Source: Symbiodinium natans (Eukaryota > Sar > Dinophyceae > Suessiales > Symbiodiniaceae). Taken from it: a stretch of DNA of 64,000 bases. The notes beneath the pieces were generated by a model. The model saw only the letters and a list, made by a program, of their open reading frames with translations, did not search any database and was not told the origin of the DNA. Location: the NCBI GenBank assembly GCA_905221605.1, contig CAJNDS010002452.1, positions 291,501-355,500 of the forward strand, read 5' to 3'. This document shows, one piece after another, positions 1 to 10,093 of the stretch (positions are counted from its first letter, which is position 1; each line of letters starts with the position of its first letter). The position numbers and the translations under genes are program-made.

Positions 1-64
1 CGTTGCTTAATATTTAGCATAAACAACACACACACACACAGAGTGGACCTGCAGGTACTGGACA

Positions 65-1168
65 TTACTTAAGGGCTAAAGAGTACTTTCTAAAGTACTT
101 GTACATCCTCTCCATTCCTTTCCGAGCCCGAGGGTCATCGAACTGACGAAAGAAGACGACCTCCGCCTCAAGCGCTGCTGTCAGAAGGACATAGTGCCAG
201 AAGTTCCGGTGCCTTTGCACGGTGCCTGACTTCTACAAGATGAAACACGGGACATGACCCTTCGCACACAAGCAGACAGCTGACAGTTGGGAAGAACTTA
301 AGGAGGTCCCCAGCTGAGGCGCGGAGGAATGGCCTGAGGCGCTGCCAGAGGCTCTCGCTGCGGCGGCGGGGCTTCGTGTCCGAGGCCGACCTCCTGAGTC
401 CGCGCACCGCGAGAGCCGTGGTCGCCACAGAGAGCAGGCAGACGAAGGTGAGATAACTCCGGAAGGGCCCACATCTTGTGGGCCTTGCATCCCAGAGGAA
501 GTAGGCACAGGCCATGACCAGCCACTCGCAGCAACCGAAGACTGAGTTGATCCGCTGGATCTGAATTCGCTGACGATCTTCCTCTGTCTGCTCAATAATC
601 ACGAGGCCGTTCACGGCGCCTGCGATGGCTGCAAAGCCATCCGAGGAGCTAATGGCCAGCGCATAGTGGAGCCAAACGGGCAAACATCCTGCGCTTTCTT
701 GGAACGTGAGCCACGAAGCCGCTGCGTAGCCCACGTGAGCCCAGAGGGCCAGCTGCAGACGGGAGCCGAACCCCCTTGCGACCCACTCGTCCACCTTGCG
801 TGGGCACTATAACGATGTAGCTGTCTGTATATTGAAGCCCCCTTATTACAATGAGGAACAGGGATCACAGACCCTATATATGCTACTGCAATTCTGATTG
901 CGGTCTGTGGAATATGAATAGCAACCTTCCAAAGATTCTATACGGATCAACTTCGTCCCCAAGCAACCAGGAAGCCCGCAACGATGTCGTTGAGTGGGTT
1001 CCAGATCGAGAAGAAGCCGTGCACCCCAGCGACAGCCGGGGCTGTCAGCCCACGCTGCATGAAGAAGTCCATGTGGAAAGTCCCAAACATCATGGAATGA
1101 ACGCAGCCCAGTGTGGTCAGTAAGTTGAACCATACTCCCTGAAGCAGCCACTCATCGTCGATGAAAAC
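65..1168 (-). CDS. MFS-type multi-pass transporter, 3 exons (partial)
   Basis: Three minus-strand exons join in phase. Exon 1168-968 follows a CACACAG acceptor and reads VFIDDEWLLQGVWFNLL, then an N-P-L-N-D motif after the first helices. Exon 794-323 starts VDEWVARGFG and carries further helices and an acidic/basic TEEDRQRIQIQR loop. Exon 225-65 reads RTVQRHRNFWHYVLL and ends at TAA or at a GTAATG donor. The 794-323/225 junction needs a GC donor (C|GC), which restores Arg-Thr-Val. W-N-P-L-N-D followed by a charged loop after TM4 fits the MFS_2/GPH sugar-symporter-like group known in dinoflagellates. That is inference from a few motifs. Only about half of a 12-helix transporter is present, so the gene probably continues left of the window and has a missing first exon. 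Confidence 0.6.
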
Positions 1169-1319
1169 CTGTGTGATTGCACGCAGCACACTTTGGCGGG
1201 AGGAGTGCGAAGAAGCTCTGCCCCGCGCTGCATGCATCACAGGCACGTTAGGGAGGCATGGGAGGATCCCTGATCCATGTGCGACTTATGATATCATGAG
1301 CATGAGCCTACACCTTAAT

Positions 1320-1604
1320 CAACTTGCAGGACATTCTAAGCTCATAGTGACCCAACACCAACTCAAATGGACTTGGATCAAGGAAGTGGCTTGAAAGTAG
1401 CTGGAGCGGGGCATACAGCCAAAGAATGACAAGTCGCACCATGCACCCTGCAAGCCCAAGGAGCCCCAGCAGAGGCGACCATCCCATGATCTCGAATACC
1501 CGAACAATTAACAATACGAAATGAGGGAGCTGCCCACAGAAGTGCGGCGGGCAGTGGGATGAGCGCCACCCCAATCGACATCAGCGTGACGACGAGCACC
1601 ACGC
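1320..1604 (-). CDS. Membrane-protein exon(s), unidentified
   Basis: An exon at 1604-1518 follows a CCGCAG acceptor and reads VVLVVTLMSIGVALIPLPAA, a membrane helix, ending at a GTATTG donor. A second frame at about 1495-1320 reads SPLLGLLGLAGCMVRLVILW, another helix. They lie upstream of the MFS-like gene on the same strand. They could be its 5' exons or the 3' end of a tandem neighbour. The splice between them is unclear because the gap is very short. Confidence 0.35.
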
Positions 1605-2044
1605 CTGCGGTGGAAGGCTTCCATAGTAGACAGAGCAGGAGACTGCCCGGACTTGAGGGTCGTATAGGAAAAGCGTGGTCCTTCCTAGAACTGCGCTCGG
1701 CTTGTACGAGCCACTCTTCTCTCTCCGTTACCCACCAAACGAAGGTGTGAACTTGTTGTGACTTTAAACAGACGCGCTAATCGTAAAAATCTCTTCAAGC
1801 CCCCCTGAACCCCAATTGCCCATACCTAGACCTCTAGATTTAGTTCCTCTTTTGCGGTACCTACTGCTCTGAATTGTACGCAATCTGCTACAGAACTACA
1901 ATTTAAGCGGTCTGGGCAAGCCCTCCAAAAACCCGAAGCGTTCCTCGCCTCCCAGCTTCTGAAAAATGGTCAGCGTGCAGAAGACTAAGAAGATGGAGCA
2001 GCCCGCAGTGGTGGCAGCACTCCTACGGCCCGGTCCAGTATAGG

Positions 2045-2560
2045 GGGGTGTTTCCGAGATTAGGACCCTAGGGTTAGGGTTTAGGGTGTAGGGCGTAGGG
2101 TTTAGGGTTTAGGGTTTAGGTTTAGGGTTTAGGGTTTAGGGTTTAGGGTTTAGGGTTTAGGGTTTAGGGTTTAGGGTTTAGGGTTTCGGGTTTAGGGTTT
2201 CGGGTTTCGGGTTTGGGGTTTTTTAGGGTTTAGGTTTAGGGGTTTAGGGTTTCAGGGGGGTTTAGGGTTTAGGGTTTAGGGTTTAGGGGCGGGTTAGGGT
2301 TAGGGTTTTTAGGGTTTAGGGTTTAGGGTTTAGGGTTTAGGGTTTAGGGTTTTAGGGTTTAGGGTTTAGGGTTTTAGGGTTTAGGGTTTAGGTTTAGGGT
2401 TTAGGGTTTAGGGTTTAGGGTTTAGGGTTAGGGTTTCGGGTTTCGGGTTTCGGGGGTTTTCGGTTTCGGTTTCGGGTTTCGGGTTTCGGTTTCGGGTTTC
2501 GGGTTTAGGGTTTAGGTTTAGGGTTTAGGGTTTAGGGTTAGGGTTAGGGTTCGTCTCGCG
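2045..2560. repeat. Telomere-like TTTAGGG tract
   Basis: About 500 bp of TTTAGGG heptamers in the G-rich orientation, with TTTCGGG, TTTGGGG and TTAGGG variants. The variants occur in runs, for example a TTTCGGG block near 2430-2500. This is an interstitial array: unique sequence and genes lie on both sides. Confidence 0.95.
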
Positions 2561-2614
2561 CGCAGCGGCAGTAAGTGCCATGTGCAAATGGCGCCCTACA
2601 CACCCAGGGTGTGT

Positions 2615-2639
2615 GGGGGGGGGGGGGGGGGGGGGGGGG
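2615..2639. repeat. Poly-G run
   Basis: A homopolymer of about 25 G follows a CACACCCAGGGTGTGTG hairpin. It may be a sequencing length artefact. Confidence 0.8.
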
Positions 2640-2828
2640 TGGCATGTCACGCGAAGGCATCTGTTGTCAATGTAATCCAACAATTTCATTGGTGCTGGGT
2701 TCTTTCTCCCCACTCGCTGTGAGCTTTCACAGGCCACCACCCAAACCACTGCCTTTTAGGGTTTAGGGCTGTCACCCTCAATTGCTTTCCTAGGTAAGGA
2801 AGCGGGGCGGGGAGTCAGGAGGGGCCAG

Positions 2829-2965
2829 TTGAGTGGGTCAGAGTCAGGGTGGCCAGGGTCAAGGGAGGGGCAGGGGGGGTCAGGAACGGGGGGGCCAGGC
2901 GGGGTCCAGAGGGGGCCAGGCTGGGGCCAGAACGGGTCAGGGGGGGGCCAGGGCGGGGTCAGGGG
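2829..2965 (+). repeat. G-rich minisatellite (GGGGCCAGG-like)
   Basis: Irregular repeats of GGGGCCAGG/GGGGTCAGG units. Open frames here translate only to Gly/Arg-rich low complexity, so I do not call a gene. The run of G tracts could form G-quadruplexes. Confidence 0.75.
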
Positions 2966-3592
2966 GGGGAGGCGGACCAGAAAAAGGGGGTTTTTGGCTG
3001 GAAAAGAGGTACCCCCGCATGGCAGAACATTTCAGGCGTTCTCCTCAAAAAAAATCATACGTGCGCCACTCTGGTGGCCTAGTGGCAAGGCGCTGGGGGA
3101 GGTGTCCATCACTGCCGCGCATCTTCTGGGTCCGCACCCTAATACTATAAGGGGGATCCTACTATTTAGGGGGATCTATGTTGCATGGGGGAGGTCCTCT
3201 ATTTTCGTAAACCCCGATTTCGGGCTTGGGGATTCAGGGATCGAAGTCCACGTGGACCCTGCTGTTGGTCCTTTTTGTGTCGGTCGAGGATTTAGGGTTT
3301 AGGGTTTAGGGTAACCTACAGCAGACTTGCGGCACAATAGAGCTATTTCCGTGCATATTACTGCACATATAGAAAGTTGTACTTCTGCTCATCATCATAC
3401 GTCTGTTCTCGGGTAGGTATGTAGTTTCGTAACTCCCTTTACATCCTAGACACAAGAGTGGCCTAGGAACATAAAGGGTGCCCTTTTTGGCTTGAAGGGG
3501 CTTACAAGGGACTCGAAACCCTAAGAAAAGGAACTAAGGGCCTGCTCTGGGTCCTAGCATCCTCCCCCCCAGTGTCCCCTTGAGACCCGCAC

Positions 3593-5259
3593 CCGAGCGC
3601 GGCGCGGCCGATGGAGCCCAGGGCGAAGACCGTGCGCACGAAGCGCACGATGTCCGGATTCCTGGCGCTTGGGGTATAGGGTTGAAAGGGTTTGAAGGGT
3701 TTTAGGGTGCAAAGGGTTTAAAGGGTTTAAAGGGTTTAAAGGGCGTAAAGGGTTTGAATGGCTTAAAGGGTTTAAAGGGCTTAAAGGGTTTAAAGGGTTT
3801 AAAGGGTTTAAAGGCCAGGTTTAAAGGGGTTAAACGGGTTTAAGGGGCTTAAAAGGGCTTTACCGGCTTGAAGGGTTTAAAGGGTGTAAAGGGCTTAAAG
3901 GGTACAATCGATCCTTGGCGTTCGGACTTAGGGTTTAGGTTGGGATGTTCCCCCTTGTACTAGCATTGCTTAATAGAGATTATAATAGGGGGTACTATAC
4001 TCCCTACTAAGGACTGTTCGTATAAGGGGGAACATCCCAAGGTTTAGGGTTTGAAGGGTTCAGGGATTCGGGTGCAGGGTGTGGGAAGTTCGGTAAGACC
4101 CAAACGATGAACATGTTACAGCTTTGGTTGCCCCTCCCTTCTGAGGGATGGAGGCACAGGTGATCTCATTTCGGATCTCATTTCGGATATTCCGATAAAC
4201 CCTAAACCCTAAACCCTAAACCCTGAACCCTGGACCCCTAAACCTGATTCAAGAATTCTGTTACCGGGAAGGGGGCCCATGCACCAGTGGCTGAGCTCGT
4301 GGCGTCTCTTCGGCGAGCGCTTCGTTTGCATCAGTGCTGCCGTACCTGGCGCTCGAAGAGTCGGGGCTTAAGGCTGTGGCCAAGGGCTCAGTCCTGCCGG
4401 GCTGCTGCATATACCTATATATATACACATGTATATAGATATATGTATGTATGTGTATATATATATATGTGTCTATGTATACCTGTGTATTTATATGCAT
4501 ATAGCATACCTAGATTGAATTCAAGCTATCTTGAGCTGCGTAGCACACAGGACGAGCGGCAGCCCAGAAGGCTTTGGACGTGCCCCCCTCTTCTCTTACT
4601 GGCCCCCTTCACTTACTGTTGGTGAACGGGGAATGAGGGAATTTAGGGTTTAGGGTTTAAGTTTAGTGTTCATATTTAAGGGATTCTACAAGGCCCCTAT
4701 TTCCCTGATTCCCTGCGAACCAACAGTAAGTTCATTCTGCACATCTGCAACCAGGTGCCTGTGGGCTATGTGCAAGGAGTATGTCACCGCCTCGGAAGAG
4801 AACATGGACCCTAAACCCTGAACCCTGAACCCTAAACCCCTAAACCCTAAACCCTAAATCCCGAAGCTTCGGATTGGGCGTCCTCTGCCCAGGAGCACTA
4901 CTCTGAGCCCTGATGGGCTTGGTGATCAGGTTCGTCTCAGATTGTTACTAGCCATTTCAGACGGATTCGGTAAGAGCAACGGCAAGCAGTCGCTACACGG
5001 TCCTCCCAACATCCCCACCCTAAGCTCTACCATCCAGCTAAAGCACACGCCCTGAAACCGTGAAGCCTGCCTCAGAAACCAATGTTGGAAACTCGGGCCT
5101 CCATATGCGCACCTCTTACAATATCGGATTCCTTAACAAAAGGCCACCTAAGCAAGAGACGCTCCTTTACAATCAAGCCCCCATGCGGCTTCGATCGAAC
5201 CTAAGGTCGGGTCATAGCCAATAAAGACGATGAGGGCAATCACTTCGATCGCCCCGATC
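3593..5259 (-). CDS. RND/Patched-type membrane protein, sterol-sensing-like exons (partial)
   Basis: Four minus exons form one conserved membrane module. 5259-5214 reads IGAIEVIALIVFIGY and ends at a GA donor. 4790-4759 reads AVTYSLHIAH and ends AG|GC. 4345-4297 completes Arg and reads YGSTDANEALAEETPR. 3661-3593 reads VRFVRTVFALGSIGRAALG. The first three junctions are phase-compatible. The I-E-V-I-A-L-I-V-F-I-G-Y helix followed by S-L-H-I-A-H and later F-A-L-x-S-I-G-x-A-A-L-G matches the second transmembrane half of Patched/Dispatched/RND proteins. An exon may be missing before 3661. Introns hold TTTAGGG tracts, the TTTAAAGGG variant array and a 101-bp inverted-repeat element. Exons for earlier helices were not found just upstream. 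Confidence 0.7.
3672..3902. repeat. TTTAAAGGG variant array
   Basis: About 230 bp of a nine-base variant, TTTAAAGGG, with GTAAAGGG and CTTAAAGGG forms. It sits in an intron of the RND-type gene. It differs from the ordinary TTTAGGG tracts by insertion of AA, so it must have expanded as its own unit. Confidence 0.85.
3940..4040. mobile_element. Inverted-repeat element, TTGGGATGTTC family (copy 1)
   Basis: It begins TTGGGATGTTCCCCCTTGTA and ends with the near inverse, ATAAGGGGGAACATCCCAA. It is flanked on both sides by GGTTTAGG (3932-3939 and 4041-4048), an 8-bp target-site duplication inside a telomere-like tract. There is no coding capacity, so it is a non-autonomous DNA element. Confidence 0.8.
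4408..4505. repeat. TA/TATG microsatellite
   Basis: Irregular TATA/TATG/CATA repeats. Open frames give only Tyr/Ile/His low complexity. Confidence 0.8.
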
Positions 5260-5279
5260 CTGCTCGCTCGGGTTGACTT

Positions 5280-5720
5280 ACAAGTTCTTCACTGGGAAGT
5301 AGCGAATTAGGTACCTTATAGCCCTAGACATACACATATAGTTTTTGATGTATCTATATGGTTTTTGAGGGGGGGAGTACTTAATTCCCAACTTCCCTAC
5401 TCAGAACGAGTGCAGTACGTTGGCTTTGGACCCCTGAACCGCGAACACGCGTGGGCGCCGCGGGGTCGGGATAGGGGTCAAAAAACGATAAGGATCACAA
5501 AACATGGGATCTATTATGATCTATTTGTGTTTATCCTATTTTCTTTTTAAAATTTGATCAGGCAGCCACTAGGGCCTAGAACGAGGAGCTCTTGTTTAGG
5601 GCTTGCGGCCAGCGTAGGGTTTAGTTTGGTGCCTAGGGCCTCTGGCCGAAAGGTCTGGGGTTTCGGGCTTGGGCTTAGGATTCAGGGTTTAGGGTTTAAG
5701 GTGTCAGGGTTTAGGGATGT
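5280..5720. other. No convincing gene
   Basis: Mixed sequence with short imperfect palindromes, for example GATAAGGATCACAAA and its near inverse at 5485-5540. A plus-strand frame at 5365-5550 has no splice or family support. Scattered TTTAGGG variants start near 5590. Confidence 0.4.
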
Positions 5721-6001
5721 CTAGGGTTTGAGGAGGTTTTGGGGGGTTGATGTTCCAAAGGGAAAGGGTGCCATGTTGTTGGGTCTTTACACACAGCTTG
5801 TTCAGAACTTTGCCCTGGAATTCCTTTCCAAACAAAGCGCTCTGCTTGAGGGGTACCTGGGGCTTAGGGTTTATGGCGTAGCTTTCAATGGTTTGCACAG
5901 CCCGCGCATCGCTGTTTGGCCTTGCAAGCCTCTGCCACGCTGCAGGGTTCAATGGAAACTGCGGACAAGGGCGCACGCTTCGCGGCGTACTTGGGACGGA
6001 G

Positions 6002-7463
6002 CTAGCAGAGCCTCCGGCGCTTGCCGGTGCCCCGGTTGCCATCAGCTTCCGACAGCAAACGCACAATCTCAGCATGGCCATGTCGGGAAGCTAGAGTCAG
6101 AGCTGTCTTCGCGATGTTTGGAGACGTCACGTCGCCGGCCTTCAACAGCGAACGCACGACCTCAACATTGCCACAGCGCGCTGCCCGCAAAAGACCTGTA
6201 ACACAACTTGTAAACCAAGAGGCCTTGTTGGCGGCGTCTATGAGCAAACTCACGACTTCGACATGACCGCGGTCAGCTGCCTCCAGAAAAGCTGCACGCC
6301 CAACGCTGCGTTTGGCCAAGCTTACGTGCGCGTTGGCCTCAAGCAGCAAGCGCGTAACTTCCAAATGTCCGTTTCTAGATGCCATCGTCAAAGCTGTTTC
6401 AGCGAACCTGTTGGCGAAGTCTTTGCCGGCGCCGGCCCTTACGAGCAAACGCACGCACTCAACGTTGCCGTTTCTCGCTGCAAGCATGAGAGCCGTGTAC
6501 CCTAGAAATTCTCTGTCGGCGAGGTCCTTGTCGGCGCCGGCCTCCAGCAGCAAGCGTACAACTTTGACACGTCCAAGTTCAGACGCTGCCATCAGAGCTG
6601 TATAGCCGGGCTTGTTCATCAAGTCCTTGCTGGCGCCGGCTTCCAGCAGCAAACGCACGACTTCAACATGACCTTGCCGAGCTGACGCCATGAGCGCTGT
6701 AGCTTCGAGCTTGTCCATCAGGTCCTTGCTGGCACCAGCCTCCAGCAGCAAGCGCACGACTTCCACGTGGCCACTGCTAGATGCCGCAGTCAGAGCTGTG
6801 AAGCCATCATCCTTGGCTTCAGCCAGGTTCTTGTCGGCGCCGGCTTCCAGAAGCAGAGCGACAACTTCAAAGTGGCCTCCCGAGGACGCCTGCACCAGAG
6901 CTGTGGAGCCATCTGCGTCGAGCAAGTCCGGGTTTTGGGGATGCTGCAGCATCGCCTCCACCTGAAGGGCTCTCACCGGAGAATTCCGGGATGAACTGTT
7001 CACATTTCAAGTGTGCTCTAAGTCTGGGAGACATGCAGGAAGTCGCAACTTGCAGTGAAGAAACGCGAGCCTTGGCTGCAGAGCCCCGAACGGCCCGCGA
7101 GAGCTTATTTACCTTCGCTTGCGGAACGTCGGCGAAGGGCAGCAGGACCAGCTTCAGATCCATGGGGGAGTCCAGCTCGACCTTAAGGACCAAATGAGCC
7201 CTAAAAATACGGGGTCATAGACCCTATACCTTTACTGTAATTCCTACTATAAGGTATATGAACCATAAACCCTTTTAGGGTTCATGTCGTTCCCAAGGGA
7301 CGGCATCCTCCAGCCCACGGTCGTTGAGAATCAGCCTCTGCCGGAAGCGCGGGGGGATGCTGGGCAGCTGGCTCAAGCGCCGCTTCAGGGACTTCACGTC
7401 GCCCACCTCCCCAACTGAGATGCTCGCCACCTCCTCCCCTGAGAGCTTCGTTACGGTTAGCAT
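6002..7463 (-). CDS. Ankyrin-repeat protein with ubiquitin-like N-terminus, 3 exons
   Basis: A complete model of about 396 residues: exon 1 7463-7302 (ATG to GLEDA), exon 2 7181-7113 (VELDSPMDLKLVLLPFADV), exon 3 6961-6002 (stop TAG). Residues 1-75 form a ubiquitin-like beta-grasp segment typical of dinoflagellate ankyrin proteins (LTVTKLSGEEVAS, then LDSPMDLKLVLLPF). The rest holds about nine ankyrin repeats of the G-H-x-E-V-V-R-L-L-L-E-A-G-A type, with insertions such as ADKDLADREF. The basic C-terminus is GTGKRRRLC. Intron 1 (7301-7182) is GT-AG and consists almost wholly of a short inverted-repeat element. Intron 2 (7112-6962) is GTAAAT-CAG. Both joins are phase 0. The protein probably acts in protein binding; no catalytic domain is visible. 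Confidence 0.9.
7182..7301 (-). mobile_element. Introner: inverted-repeat element acting as intron 1 of the ankyrin gene
   Basis: Read on the minus strand, the intron starts GTCCCTTGGGAACGACATGA and ends CTCATTTGGTCCTTAAG. The termini are inverted repeats of each other (CTTGGG-AC-A-ATGAACCC type). Removing GT...AG exactly restores the conserved E-D-A-V-E-L-D-S-P reading. Related copies lie at 15976-16103, 27632-27741 and 55345-55447. Confidence 0.85.
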
Positions 7464-7615
7464 CCTTCTAGATGGGGGACGAGCGCAGCAGGGCCGGACT
7501 AGTCTGTGCTTGAGCCGGGATGTCCGGAGATCTACTGTAGGGTTTGTGGGTTAAGGTCTAGAGCACGCTTTAGATGAGGGTTTATTTAGGACACTCCACA
7601 ACGCAAGTCTTGCAG

Positions 7616-7683
7616 AAATTCCCTACAGCCTGGCCGAACTATCTCTGAATCACTACATCACGCAGACCCTTGAGCCATCTTAA
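7616..7683 (+). CDS. Terminal exon of an unidentified plus-strand gene
   Basis: After a CTTGCAG acceptor the frame reads IPYSLAELSLNHYITQTLEP and stops at TAA 7681-7683. No upstream exon was assigned and the family is not recognised. The composition looks coding, but this is a single exon. Confidence 0.4.
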
Positions 7684-8103
7684 CACCGAAGGCAGGTCAC
7701 TGCCATAAGCCTGAATCTTAAGTTTTCACGGCCAAAACTAAACCCTAAACCCTAAACCCTAAACCCTAAACCCTAAAACTCCCAGAATAAGCACGGTTAA
7801 AGAACCCCTGCTGGGGGTTTAGGGTTTAGGGGCGCCCATTTTCGAGTTTTCGCGGCCAAAGACTCCAAAAATGGCACCGTTGAAGAACCCCGCAGACCCG
7901 TGCCGGAAAACTCTCCCTATACTCACATGTATTCAGCCCTTGAATAAGAAACATTTTTGAGGGTCTCTTCGAACCTAGCTTTCTTATTCACACCTGGGGT
8001 TTCAAGAAATTTCGACACCCTGGCTGAAAAAAACAGATTTCGTATTAAAAGCCGCAACCGTATGGCTTGAGGTGTTTAGGGCTCGGCGATCTCAGGATCG
8101 CAC

Positions 8104-9581
8104 GGCCAGCCCATGACCACGACAATGAACCACGCGAGCACGAAGACCACCTCAGCTTGGGCTCAAGCCATTTGGGGGATTTTAGGGGATTTAGGGATTT
8201 CAGGGGCTTTAGTGGACTTAGGGGAATTTAAGGGTTTAGGATTTAGGGTAGGATTTTGGGCTCGGGGTTCAGGGTGCAGGGGTCCGGTGTTCTGCTGAGT
8301 CGGGGAACCGTAACGAGCCACATGGGGGAGCCACATGGGGGTTTACGATATTCGGGGGTACCTTATCTTGGCTGCACTAGGAGGGTAGCAAAAACTTAAA
8401 CTTTTAGCTGCCTTATTAAGAAACCCAATAAACCCAAAAAGGCTAAAGATGCAAAGTTACAGTAAAGCACCACAAAGTTATTGGGGTCCTTAGTATAAGG
8501 GAATCCGACTATTTGGGTTACTTCCGGAAACCCCCAAATTCTAGGGCCCAGCAGCTTCGCACATGGAACCCTCAACCCCCTAAACCCTAAACCCTAAACC
8601 CTAAACCCTAAACCCTAAACCCTAAACCCTAAACCCTAAACTCTGAGCAAAAAAACTGCTCGAGGGGGCGCTTCATCCCCAGGACCCGAGCCAGCATGGT
8701 CGATGCCACCACCAGCATCGACAGCTTCCAGTCCCGGGTGAAGACCTGGCATGGGTTTAGGGTTTAGGGTTTAGGGTTTAGGGTTTAGGGTTTAGGGTTT
8801 AGGGTTTAGGGTTTGGGGTTTGGGGTTTGGGGTTTGGGGTTTGGGGTTTGGGGTTTGGGGTTTGGGGTTTAGGGTTTATAGGGATTAGGATGCTCCAGGA
8901 TTGCAGGTGTGTAGGGGTTTAAGGATTTGGGCTTGGGGGGGCTTCATCCTCATACCGGGACAAGGATGAATGATGCCTTGGCCATGCCATGTATGTATCA
9001 GAAGCACCCAAACTTCGGTTGAGACCCTAAACCCTAAACCCTAAACCCGAAACCCTAAACCCCAAACCCCAAACCCTAAACCCTAAACCCTAAACCCTAA
9101 ACCCTAACCCTAAACCCTAAACCCTAAGCTGAAAGAACGGAAAGAAAGCAGGAGACACGGAGACACCCAAAGGCACACCGGCCCACAACCCAAGTCTTCA
9201 ACCACAAGTCAGTAATGAAGCAGGAAACTTTGCAGGGGGTAATGTAGGGGCCTGACTGATTAGAATAGGGTTTTGGGTGTTATTGTAGTCTATTTATAAA
9301 GGGACCACAAGGGAATATTAGTAGTAACTACTCCGACCCCAATAGTAGCTGCAAGGTGCTACTCGCCGATATGAGGTTGGGCATATTTTGTAAGTTGGGG
9401 CTTGTGGTCTGGGATTATGACATCTCCTCGGTCACCAGAGGCCTAACACCCCTAACCCCTAACCCCTAACCCCTAAACCCTAAACCCTAAACCCTAAACC
9501 CTAGCCCTAAACCCTAAACCCTAAACCCAAGACTGCCGAAGGCACGAGCATGCCCAGCAGCGCCAAGGCAACCACAATGAC
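8104..9581 (-). CDS. Multi-exon membrane protein, unidentified (partial)
   Basis: Minus exons: 9581-9534 after a CCCAG acceptor (VIVVALALLGMLVPSA, helix); about 8985-8950 (MAKASFILVP, GTATGA donor); 8745-8657 after CCAG (FTRDWKLSMLVVASTMLARV, helix); 8150-8104 after TGAG (VVFVLAWFIVVVMGWP, helix, GTGCGA donor). They lie between telomere-like tracts on one strand and are hydrophobic. I group them as one membrane protein by position only. The family is not recognised; a channel or transporter is possible. Confidence 0.4.
8756..8880. repeat. Telomere-like tract with TTTGGGG block
   Basis: Nine or so TTTAGGG units switch abruptly to about nine TTTGGGG units (8812-8870) and back. It lies directly beside an exon acceptor at 8746. 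A CCCTAAA tract lies nearby at 8576-8640. Confidence 0.95.
9246..9346. mobile_element. Inverted-repeat element, GGGGCCT-ATTAGAAT family (copy 1)
   Basis: It begins TAGGGGCCTGACTGATTAGA, has the shared core GTTATTGTAGT...AAAGGGACCACAAGGGAAT, and ends ACTCCGACCCC. Related copies: 29565-29668, 34766-34870, 58525-58628 and a partial copy at 36296-36335. Confidence 0.75.
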
Positions 9582-9692
9582 CTGGGCTGCCACACTCTGA
9601 GTTGTCCAGCATCCCAGGGGAACGAAAGGTTGACCTTTGGGATTGTATGGGGGGGGGTGGCCCTAAACCATAAACCCTAAACCTTCCGAGCT

Positions 9693-9805
9693 ATATGAGG
9701 GATTCCGAAAATTAGGTGGTTGCCTTACTATCGGGGTCCGTATTATCAAGGGGTCCTACTATCTGGGGGTCTTTTTTAGGGGCCCCCTATTTTCGGAGAC
9801 CCTCA
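9693..9805. mobile_element. Inverted-repeat element, GGGTTTCCGAAAAT family
   Basis: Shared pattern: GATTCCGAAAATTAGG at one end, CTACTATCTGGGGGTCT in the core and CCCCCTATTTTCGGAGACCC at the other end. This is the most numerous dispersed family here. Other copies near 3150-3215, 8488-8548, 16300-16348, 33115-33180, 40775-40825, 43925-43975, 44222-44290, 47090-47195 and 49917-50090, plus those listed separately. Confidence 0.7.
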
Positions 9806-10093
9806 TATGGGGATTCTGCTACCCCAACAAAGTTCAGGGTTACCTACTCTACTACTAAGCACTCTGACTGCTGAATGACGGCATTGGGCCTCGATCCTCT
9901 GCTTGGCTGGTAGGCAGCGCGTTGTGTGTTCCGAACAAACTTGCAGCAAGTCCTATAGACATGTGTAGACTGCAGGCGCCTGCCACTTATGCAAACGCGA
10001 CGCCTCGGACGAGGGTCCACTTCGACCAGTCTTCTTGCAGACCAGGTGCGATGGTCACTATTGTACTTGAAATGAGCGCCGACTGGGCCTCAC

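Noticed and set aside
2066-2555. Chromosome end (true telomere)
   Set aside because: Unique sequence and genes lie on both sides, and similar tracts in both orientations occur throughout the window.
4764-4810. Plus-strand exon reading WAMCKEYVTASEEN
   Set aside because: The minus strand gives AVTYSLHIAH with proper splice sites and phase in an RND-type gene, so the plus frame is a shadow.
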